From Bacteroidota bacterium (lineage in GTDB: Bacteria; Bacteroidota; Bacteroidia; UKL13-3): 37,362 nt of DNA. The DNA lies in the NCBI GenBank assembly GCA_947492885.1, contig CANLPK010000018.1:1-37362 (forward strand), in the 5' to 3' direction. The number at the start of each line of letters is the position of its first letter. Within the stretch, counting starts at the first letter, position 1. Made by a program: the position numbers and the translations under genes. The notes beneath the pieces are model-generated. The model saw only the letters and a program-made list of their open reading frames with translations, did no database searches and was not told the origin of the DNA. This document shows positions 1 through 8,100 of the stretch, piece after piece.

Positions 1-394
<394 letters not shown>

Positions 395-494
395 AGCTTT
401 ACATAATCTAATATCTATATGGTCTTTCAATTTTTGTCAAATGATCTTTATAAAATAACTCATTCGAAAATTTTCTTGTGAGTCAACGATCTTC

Positions 495-603
<109 letters not shown>

Positions 604-612
604 ATTCTAAAG

Positions 613-645
613 AACCTCATCATGGTAACATGGTGGGGTTTTTTT
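613..645 (+). terminator. Rho-independent terminator of the rRNA operon
   Basis: A 12-bp stem (AACCTCATCATG at 613-624 with CATGGTGGGGTT at 629-640, two G-U wobbles) has a GTAA loop and is followed by a run of T (641-645). It sits directly after the 5S gene, where the rRNA transcript should end. Confidence 0.92.
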
Positions 646-691
646 ATGTGATTTAATTTTCGAAAATATTTAAGACAATTCGGATTTTAAT

Positions 692-699
692 TACATTTG
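692..699 (+). promoter_or_regulatory. -7 promoter box for the lipoprotein gene
   Basis: TACATTTG fits the Bacteroidota -7 consensus TAnnTTTG. It ends 34 nt before the ATG at 734. No clear TTTG is seen at the -33 position. Confidence 0.5.
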
Positions 700-733
700 A
701 GAATTGTTTTAAATCTGCCCAACACGAATTAAT

Positions 734-1285
734 ATGAAACTCTTCTATCTGGCAATCCTGATCCTTGGTTTGCTAAGCTGTCGGAAAATGGATGCCGACA
801 AATTGGTGGGAAATTGGAATACAGGCATTTCTGAATTTACATTCAATGGCATGGTTCACAGGGAGGCGTATCATGTTCATGATTCAGCCATGAATCACTA
901 TGTCTTTGGAGATACAGAAATGGTTTTTGCGTATCGGTATTTTTTACCTAAAGCCATTACTTTCAAAATTAAGGGAGGACAAATGGTATACAACCAGGAT
1001 ATTAGTATGAAAGATTTTGCTTCAACTGCCACTGAAATTAAAAGGGGTAAAAATATTCTTCTTTGTGATTCTATATTTTTTTCCGATGGTAATTATGGCT
1101 CTGGGCTTTGTTCTTATGGTTATGCGAAATTGGAGGGGAAATTTAAAGACGAAAATACATTTGAAGGAAATATCATAATCGAAAATGTTTATCAGCGACT
1201 TACGGATCATACTATACTTAATTATTTGCCTATATACAGCTATAATATAAACCAAAGGATCCCGGTTAAATTGGTTAAACAATGA
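734..1285 (+). CDS. Hypothetical lipoprotein (183 aa)
   Basis: The N-terminus MKLFYLAILILGLLSC is a lipoprotein signal peptide with a clear lipobox (LLSC), so Cys16 is the expected lipidated residue and the mature protein should be membrane-anchored. The remaining 167 residues are polar and rich in beta-forming segments; I recognise no domain and assign no function. It stands alone between the rRNA operon and era, with its own TAnnTTTG box upstream. A weak hairpin (GAAATC/GATTTC, 1284-1303) overlaps the stop codon and is followed only by a short AT-rich stretch. That it is a real gene rests on the signal peptide, the promoter and the length of the frame. An overlapping minus-strand frame at 1022-1315 has none of these. 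Confidence 0.82.
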   Translation: MKLFYLAILILGLLSCRKMDADKLVGNWNTGISEFTFNGMVHREAYHVHDSAMNHYVFGDTEMVFAYRYFLPKAITFKIKGGQMVYNQDISMKDFASTATEIKRGKNILLCDSIFFSDGNYGSGLCSYGYAKLEGKFKDENTFEGNIIIENVYQRLTDHTILNYLPIYSYNINQRIPVKLVKQ

Positions 1286-1530
1286 AATCGCATTTTTGAT
1301 TTCTATATTTAACAAGAAGTGGAGCGGGGATTTATCGCATTAGCGAGAACTTAATTTAGGATTAATTGGGAAATGTCTGTTTTAATACGAACTCTTTTCA
1401 AGCGCTATATATCCTTCCATCGTTCTCGAAAGGTGAACATTTACAACTCATTTTTCAGAAAATGGCGATCCTTATATCGATTAATACAATAACTCCAACT
1501 ATTTTAATATCCATAGCCCCTAATTTTGTT

Positions 1531-1538
1531 TACCTTTG
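1531..1538 (+). promoter_or_regulatory. -7 promoter box of era, predicted leaderless
   Basis: TACCTTTG matches TAnnTTTG exactly and ends only 6 nt before the era ATG. An in-frame TAA at 1539-1541 rules out an earlier start codon. Because transcription usually starts a few bases after this box, the mRNA should begin at or within a few bases of the start codon. Confidence 0.65.
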
Positions 1539-1544
1539 TAACTC

Positions 1545-2420
1545 ATGCATAAAGCCGGATTCGTTAGTATTATTGGTGCTCCCAACGCTGGGAAATCTAC
1601 CCTCATGAATGCGCTTGTGGGAGAAAAATTAAGTATCATTACCCCTAAAGCACAAACTACTCGTCATAAAATTATTGGGATTGTTAATGGGGAAGATTAT
1701 CAAATCGTATTTACCGACACCCCTGGTATCATCACTCCCGCTTATACACTGCATAATGCCATGATGAAGGCCGTAGATGAAGGCATCACCGAAGCCGACC
1801 TCGTTCTATATGTTGTAACAATCGAAGATGCAGAACCCGATGAAGCAGTTGCCAAAAAACTAAATAGTGTAAAAAGCCCCCTCGTGGTGCTCCTTAATAA
1901 AATTGACCTCAGTGCCCAGGAAGAAGTAATGACGAAATTGGCCGCATGGCAAAAGTTATTTCCTAATGCACAAGTTCTTCCGATATCTGCATTGAATAAG
2001 TTTAACCTCGAAGGGGTGAAACAAATTATCTTAGGTCATCTGCCCGAATCACCTCCCTATTTCGATAAAGATCAATTAACCGATAAGCCGGAGCGTTTCT
2101 TCGCAGCCGAAATTATACGAGAGAAAATATTTCTATATTACAAAAAGGAAATCCCGTATAGTACTGAAGTAGAGATTTACGATTTCAAAGAAGAACCAAA
2201 CCTCATCACGATAGAAGCATATATTTATGTGCTTCGCGAAACACAAAAGAAAATTGTGATTGGAAATAATGCAGTGGCTATTAAAAGTGCTGCTACTGCC
2301 GCACGTAAAAGCTTAGAGAATTTCTTCGGGAAAAAGGTAATGCTGAAAACGCTGGTGAAAGTGAAGGAGAACTGGAGAAATAGTAGTAGCCACGTGAAAA
2401 ATTTTGGCTATGACCTCTAA
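1545..2420 (+). CDS. era: GTPase Era, 16S rRNA-binding ribosome assembly factor
   Basis: Era is an essential GTPase that binds the 3' end of 16S rRNA and helps 30S subunit maturation. The 291-residue length is normal. The G domain shows the P-loop GAPNAGKS (11-18), switch I text KAQTTRHKI (35-43), G3 DTPG (58-61), G4 NKID (118-121) and G5 SAL (148-150). The C-terminal KH domain follows (about 200-285), ending in FGYDL. The KH GxxG loop is altered: the expected GxxG reads GNNA (240-243). Neighbours are unrelated; it is convergent with a TPR gene 46 bp downstream. The start is fixed by an in-frame stop two codons upstream. Confidence 0.98.
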   Translation: MHKAGFVSIIGAPNAGKSTLMNALVGEKLSIITPKAQTTRHKIIGIVNGEDYQIVFTDTPGIITPAYTLHNAMMKAVDEGITEADLVLYVVTIEDAEPDEAVAKKLNSVKSPLVVLLNKIDLSAQEEVMTKLAAWQKLFPNAQVLPISALNKFNLEGVKQIILGHLPESPPYFDKDQLTDKPERFFAAEIIREKIFLYYKKEIPYSTEVEIYDFKEEPNLITIEAYIYVLRETQKKIVIGNNAVAIKSAATAARKSLENFFGKKVMLKTLVKVKENWRNSSSHVKNFGYDL

Positions 2421-2466
2421 ATGAAATCTTTCACTCTAGATATTATTTAATTTTCAAATTTTGACC

Positions 2467-3600
2467 CTACTTTTGGTTAGGTGAAGAATTATTCTGTGAT
2501 GCTAGATCATTATCTAAAATGGTTATCACTGCAGCTTTTAACTCATTGTATTTGTAATCGTCGTTAAAGATATATTTCCAAGAAGTACTATAACTTCCAT
2601 CTCTTACCAAGCATAATACATATTTATGGCCAGGTGTCATTCGCACCGCAATACTCGATTCGGATCGAACTTGATAATCCATTTCGCCATCGTCTTTCAA
2701 AATAAAAAATTGATGCTTCACAATTAGATCTTTCTTGGGCTCATCAAATCGCTCGAAAACCATCACCCTGTGGCCATTCCAAATAAACTGATCGAAACAA
2801 AACATTTCTTCCATCGTACTTGGCAACTTTTTCCTTTTATGTGCCTCATATAATTGGGCACGTATAGGTTTCGCATCTTCATATTTACCAGCTAAATAAT
2901 AGGATTGGATTAATTTGGCCATGGCCGAGTAATCGTTTGGGAACAATTTGCAGTACTTTTCAAATGTGATAAAAGTATTGCTATCTCCGTCTAGAAGCTG
3001 CACCAATCCATAGTTATATAAACTTATTGAATAATTTTCATCGGATGGAGCAAGTAGTGAGATTCCCTTTTTATAAGATTCTTTTGCTTCTTTATTTCTA
3101 TTTGTCTTTTGATAGGATTCCGCAAGCAACAAAATAAATCGGGTTTTACAATTTGGAAATGATAAACCTTTCTTAAAATAATATATTGCTGAATCAAATT
3201 TTTCAATAGTATAATAAACCTCACCTTTTCCAGTATAAAAATCAGGCTCCTTAGGCAATCGTACAATGGCAGAATCAAAAAACGGAAGTGATTCAATATA
3301 TCGCCCTTTATAAAACAAGGTCATCCCCTTGTAATAAAACATATCATGATCAACAGAGCCTTTGGCAAGGGCAGCGTCTAAATACTTCAAAGCCATATCG
3401 TCATTGCCTTTCATGAAGTAAGCCATCCCAATATAATACATGGATTTTGCACTTAGTGCTTCTCCTTTCTTGTTTTTATTTTTAATTATTTCATCAAATT
3501 TCTCCATCCCATAAAGGTCGCGGAAATAAATTGTTTGCGCATCTTGACCAATCAAGTGACAGCTTAGTATTAGAAAAAAGAATAGGGAAGCTATTTTCAT
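2467..3600 (-). CDS. Exported TPR-repeat protein (377 aa)
   Basis: A hydrophobic signal peptide (MKIASLFFFLILSCHLIGQ) leads into at least four tetratricopeptide-like repeats between about residues 50 and 190; phrases such as YYIGMAYFMKGNDDMALKYLDAAL and FYYKGMTLFYKGRYIESLPFFDSAI have the TPR spacing of small and aromatic residues. TPRs form helical scaffolds for protein contacts. The last 110-120 residues (from about FIWNGHRVMVFERF) look like a separate beta-rich domain I cannot name. The signal peptide suggests a periplasmic or outer-membrane location. An ILSC stretch could be read as a lipobox, but the hydrophobic segment runs on past it, so I prefer ordinary signal peptidase cleavage. It lies 69 bp downstream of the GNAT gene on the same strand and may be co-transcribed. 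Confidence 0.85.
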   Translation of the reverse strand: MKIASLFFFLILSCHLIGQDAQTIYFRDLYGMEKFDEIIKNKNKKGEALSAKSMYYIGMAYFMKGNDDMALKYLDAALAKGSVDHDMFYYKGMTLFYKGRYIESLPFFDSAIVRLPKEPDFYTGKGEVYYTIEKFDSAIYYFKKGLSFPNCKTRFILLLAESYQKTNRNKEAKESYKKGISLLAPSDENYSISLYNYGLVQLLDGDSNTFITFEKYCKLFPNDYSAMAKLIQSYYLAGKYEDAKPIRAQLYEAHKRKKLPSTMEEMFCFDQFIWNGHRVMVFERFDEPKKDLIVKHQFFILKDDGEMDYQVRSESSIAVRMTPGHKYVLCLVRDGSYSTSWKYIFNDDYKYNELKAAVITILDNDLASQNNSSPNQK

Positions 3601-3669
3601 GAAGGGAATTTATCTAGAATAACGAATTGAAATATAAATTGTTTCAGTAAAATGAACTAATAAAAAAAA

Positions 3670-4188
3670 TTAATCAATATTTCGATTCAACCCATAAAGC
3701 ATCAACTCATCAGGGTCGCCTTCTATAAAGAAAAATTTCTCAAACTGGAGCCCAATTTTTTCAAGTACATTTCTGGAACGAATATTATTTTCGGTGGTAA
3801 TAGCCACAATTCGGTTACACTTTAGTTCGTTGAAACCATAATCCAGAGAAGCTTTCGCGGCTTCAAATGCATATCCTGAGCCAAAATATTCAGGTAAAAA
3901 GGCGAAACCAATATCCAAATCATCCAACCCATCACGTTTTATTAAACCACAAATTCCTATGGGTTTTTGAACCGACTCTAAAAAAACCAATTGTAAACCA
4001 ATGCCATATTCCTCATAGTTTTTATGAATCTTTTCTGCGATATATTTTTGAGCATCGGTAACATTATGTATCTGCCGATCTCCAATAAATTCAAGCCATC
4101 CAGGGGTGTTGAGCAACCTCAATATAAATCCATCATCCTCGGTATTTAAAGGGCGAATTATGAGCCTCGCTGTTTTAATAGAATACAT
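3670..4188 (-). CDS. GNAT-family N-acetyltransferase (RimJ/RimL-like)
   Basis: This is a 172-residue single-domain acetyl-CoA-dependent acetyltransferase. The opening TARLIIRPLNTEDDGFI is the usual N-terminus of the RimJ/RimL group. The acetyl-CoA-binding region is IGFAFLPEYFGSGYAFEAAKASLDYGFNEL (about 112-141), followed by the C-terminal strand-helix ECNRIVAIT...NIRSRNVLEKIGLQFE. The EYFGSGYA loop stands in for the common RGKGYA form. The substrate cannot be predicted: members acetylate ribosomal proteins, amino acids or antibiotics. It starts divergently from the cyclophilin gene and has its own TATTTTTG box. Confidence 0.9.
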   Translation of the reverse strand: MYSIKTARLIIRPLNTEDDGFILRLLNTPGWLEFIGDRQIHNVTDAQKYIAEKIHKNYEEYGIGLQLVFLESVQKPIGICGLIKRDGLDDLDIGFAFLPEYFGSGYAFEAAKASLDYGFNELKCNRIVAITTENNIRSRNVLEKIGLQFEKFFFIEGDPDELMLYGLNRNID

Positions 4189-4207
4189 GTTTTTAATATG
4201 TTATTAG

Positions 4208-4215
4208 CAAAAATA
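4208..4215 (-). promoter_or_regulatory. -7 promoter box for the GNAT gene
   Basis: On the minus strand the sequence reads TATTTTTG, matching TAnnTTTG, 19 nt before the ATG at 4188. No matching -33 box at the usual spacing. Confidence 0.5.
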
Positions 4216-4281
4216 CAATTCTTTTGATATTGAATAAAGTAACAAAACTTACATAATAAATTTATGATAATCTCTTTCTGT

Positions 4282-4289
4282 TATATTTG
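4282..4289 (+). promoter_or_regulatory. -7 promoter box of the cyclophilin gene, predicted leaderless
   Basis: TATATTTG matches TAnnTTTG and ends 5 nt before the ATG at 4295, leaving almost no room for a 5' untranslated region. A -33 box is not evident. Confidence 0.6.
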
Positions 4290-4294
4290 TCTTC

Positions 4295-5104
4295 ATGAAA
4301 AGATTGTTTCATCATCTCTTCCTTTTAGGAATGCTATGCTTAAGTTCAATTGCTAAATCGCAAACTCAGGTTACCTTCTATACCAGTATGGGCACCTTTG
4401 TTGCACAACTGGAAGAAAAGAAGGCGCCAATAACTGTCGCCAATTTTATCAAGTTAGTGAATGAGGAATTTTACGATTCCATTATTTTTCATCGAGTTGT
4501 TAAAGGTTTTGTGATTCAAGGAGGAGACCCTACAGGCACTGGCAACGGAGGTTGCGGTTATACTATTGCCGATGAGTTTGATTCGATGAGTAATGTGATT
4601 AGAACATTAGGAATGGCGAATGATGGCGCACCTCATTCTGGAGGGAGTCAGTTCTATATTAATCTTGTAAATAATATTTTTCTCGATCATAAATATTCTG
4701 TTTTTGGCAAGGTAATTACAAACTTTACAGCAGTTCAAAATATTGGGAAGGTGGCTGTAAACACCTCTGACCGCCCACTGACAGATGTGGTTATGGATAG
4801 TGTGCGCATTACCTTGGCCAATGGCATCGGTAACAAGGTTAGCGAAATATCTGAAGCCATTATCAGCCCTAATCCAGCGACGGATAAGAGTGTACTTTCC
4901 TTTAATTCCATTACACCTGGGAAAGCTGCACTGAAAGTTTATAATGAACTTGGGGTAAATATTGCACAAATAAATATTGAAATCCATGAAGGTTTCAATG
5001 CAATATCGGTTGCTGCTATTGCTCAATTGCCAGTAGGAATTTATTACTGGGCATTAGATGGTAATGAGAATAATAAAAAAAGCAAACTAGTGGTGACAGA
5101 ATAA
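4295..5104 (+). CDS. Secreted cyclophilin-type peptidyl-prolyl isomerase with T9SS sorting domain
   Basis: This should be a protein-folding enzyme that isomerises X-Pro bonds, here directed outside the cell. A signal peptide (residues 1-23) precedes a cyclophilin domain (about 25-175) with the hallmark stretches FHR (65-67, catalytic Arg67), QGGDPTGTG (75-83), SQFYI (118-122) and VFG (136-138). From about residue 189 the protein ends in a type A T9SS C-terminal domain: SPNPATDKSVLSF, then a beta-sandwich-like stretch with LKVYNELG and LPVGIYYWAL. It would cross the inner membrane by Sec, then the outer membrane by T9SS. Cyclophilins are more often cytoplasmic or periplasmic, so the sorting domain is the unusual part. 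The start is supported by the signal peptide and the promoter box. Confidence 0.95.
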   Translation: MKRLFHHLFLLGMLCLSSIAKSQTQVTFYTSMGTFVAQLEEKKAPITVANFIKLVNEEFYDSIIFHRVVKGFVIQGGDPTGTGNGGCGYTIADEFDSMSNVIRTLGMANDGAPHSGGSQFYINLVNNIFLDHKYSVFGKVITNFTAVQNIGKVAVNTSDRPLTDVVMDSVRITLANGIGNKVSEISEAIISPNPATDKSVLSFNSITPGKAALKVYNELGVNIAQINIEIHEGFNAISVAAIAQLPVGIYYWALDGNENNKKSKLVVTE

Positions 5105-5123
5105 TTTCTTACTTATTTGATTG

Positions 5124-5161
5124 AAATAAAAAGCCAGTCTCAGAATTTCTGAAACTGGCTT
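5124..5161 (-). terminator. Terminator between convergent genes, best read on the minus strand
   Basis: An 8-bp stem (AAGCCAGT 5131-5138 with ACTGGCTT 5154-5161) continues inward after one mismatch (TCAG/CTGA). On the minus strand it is followed by TTTATTTC, giving a U-rich tail for the large gene ending at 5178. On the plus strand the tail is poor in T, so it may serve the cyclophilin gene only weakly. Confidence 0.75.
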
Positions 5162-5177
5162 ACTTGCTTTGTAAAAA

Positions 5178-8100
5178 CTATTTAATAATCATTAAGGGTA
5201 ATGATACGGATTGCTGATTATTCTCAATCATAATGCGATAAATACCTTCTGGCAGATTATTGGTTGGGATAATCCAATGCACAATGCCAGGAGATTGCTG
5301 AGCACGAATCTCGCTATGAATTTCTCTTCCTGTTAAATCAATGATAGAAATTCTGAAAGTGCCAGGTTCAATCAAATTCATCTCGATACTAACTTGCTCC
5401 TTTGCAGGATTCGGGAAGATTTGCAAACTCGATATCATTTCATCTAATGTATTCAAGCCAACACTTACTCTTGTTGTCGCTTCGGGAGAAAGTTTGTGTA
5501 TTTCGGTTAACCCAAGACTGTCGGATGCGATGCAGAAGAATTTGTAATTTGCTCCTTTTTTGCCGTGAAACTGAGCATTCGTGCTACTTGTAGCCGATTT
5601 CCAAACCACATATGGACTGTCGTTTTCTGAATAAAAAATACTGTAGTTTAAAATACCACATCCTTGGTCGGTGCCCGTCCAACTTACAATAAATAATGTG
5701 TCGGTTTGTTTGGCGCCTAAACTAGCAACACTACTTACAGGAACCATCGTATCAATTTTGTTAGTATAAGTATTAGTAACAATAGGGGCGTTCAAATCGA
5801 AAACAATACTTGCTTTATTGCTAATGGTTGCATTATGTGTGATTGATTTTACGAGCATACAGCTATAGGAAATATTTCCTTCTCCTTCTGGTGAGATTTT
5901 ATTTGGAGGCAAGAATCCTAAATCAGGATCTTCGGTAAGTTCCAAGGTAGTTCTGTCAAGAGAATGAAAGCTCCATGCAATGGCACCATTCGAAGTGTCA
6001 ATTTCGCCGTGTGCCTGAACAATTATTTTCTTCTTTGGAAATAAGTCAACCAATACGGTATATTTCTTCGCAAATTCTTGAATCATAATAGTAGTATCTC
6101 CAAAAGTAATGGAGTTAAAACTGAAGGTGCTAAGATCAAATTTAGATTTGTCGAGGGTGTCTTTTACAAATACTTCTAAGGCTGAAGAACCCGCACTGGC
6201 TTTGTTCTCGAAATAGATTCGATACGATTTGTTTCCTTTGGCAGTAATATAATTATTATTGGTGAATCCTTGAGGGCCAACCATTTCATTGGGGTCCATA
6301 GAAGTCACTCCATTACTGTTTTTCTTTGTTTCTGATTTCTTTTTGAATTTGCGCCAACAGCCTTCATTAATATCTGAATTTTCTTTCAAATCCATGATGC
6401 CTCCAACAACGGATAGACCATATGATACAGCGGTTCCCACTCCGGGTACAAATCCTGTAACACATTGCCCCATACTCAAGCCTGCTGCTGTGAAATCCCA
6501 AATGAAACTTCCCCATGTATAAGGCTTTTCTTCAGGTATCATATAGTCAGGTAAGTAATTATCGGGAGGGAAAAGTTTGTCGACAACACCTAAGCAACTC
6601 AATACAGGGAGGCCTCCGGTGAGTTGTTGTATCGCATACTTCTCGGCGTAAAAAGTAATGCATGCTCTAACTTCCATTGGCATGGGCTCCGTAGTCTTTG
6701 CATTATAATTTATATTTTCCCAAAATGGATCAATCATCCATGCTCCCATTTTCAATGCCCCAGTTCCAGTGAGTTTTACTTGCACACGTGCATCAAATGC
6801 AGAGCCTGCAGGAATTAGCGGCAAGTAAAACGGATACACGCGCATTTTCTGACCCGCATATCCGCTCAAGGAATCGGTGACGAAATAGATTGATACAGAA
6901 TCGACAATCTTAGTATAGGTAGCACCCAGGCTGCTAATGCTTTTAGGGAGTACAAGTTTCGTATCGGGGAATCGAACAGACAATCCAGGCAAATCGCTAA
7001 CCACGTATATAAGCACTGTGCCAAGGGCATCGGAGTTGGAAGTATTTCCAAAATTCAAATCAAAAGTTTGCCAGCGATTCAATAAGAAACGATCGCGACC
7101 CGTAAGAGATACCCATGGGTTACTTCGTTGCCCTTGTGTTATAGAAAAATATGCAGGCTTAGTAAGGGTGGCTTCACTGGGTGTTTCAACAACTACATCA
7201 TAGCTACCCAATGCTTTTCCTTTTAAATTAAATCGTGCCAACATCGATTCTCCAATCCAATCGGTAAGATAAGTAGTATCTGCAATGATATCGCTTTCTC
7301 CTGTCATCTTTAATTTAGCAACACTATTAGATTTTAATCCTGCCCCAAAAATATACATAGATACATATCCTGTATTTCCACCCGAACGAGGTTCTACTGT
7401 TTCAATCATTGGGTGAAATGAGTTGATGCCAATACTGGTGGCTGATAGGATATAATGCCCGTAGGCAGGAGCTTTGAGTATCGTTATTGTTTTGCTTGTT
7501 TTGTCGATACTCACACCTGTTGTAATGCGTTTCCAGGTTAAGCCAGCGTTAGAGGAGAAGAATACTTTGAGTGAATCTTCTAAATTTCCATTTAATGCAT
7601 TGGCTTTATAATTGAGTTTTAACCATACCAATGAATCGCTATAACTCTGAGGTAAATTACGCAAGCGCCACCATGAACTCACGGCACCCGATGCAGTTGG
7701 GTGTTGCTGGTAGCCGTAATGATCAACCATAATTTTTGTTATTACTACGCCTGATTTAATATTTGCCGAAGCATCATAAAAATAGAGATTGTTAGCTATC
7801 GAATTGTCAAATCCTTGAGTCACAATTACCTTTCCATAATTCAATAATTTGGCAGTATTAGAAATAGAACTTAACGCTATTGTTGCTCCAGTATCTACAA
7901 TACACCAAGCTTTTGCGTTGGAAGTAAAGTTCAAGTTAGGTAACGTATTATTCCCAATCAAGCGAATTGAGTCATCCACATAGATGGTCGACTGAATACC
8001 TACTGCATTACTTCCCCCAATATTTCGAGCATTAGTACCCACAAGGCTAATATTGGAGGTGCTGAAAATACTATTATTTGTAATATTCCCTTTTATTGCT

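Noticed and set aside
1366-1608. An 80-residue plus-strand frame overlapping the start of era.
   Set aside because: It overlaps the era promoter and coding start in another frame and has no feature of a real protein.
3541-3600. Lipoprotein reading of the TPR protein's N-terminus (ILSC).
   Set aside because: The hydrophobic segment continues past the Cys and ends at a better signal peptidase I site after HLIGQ.
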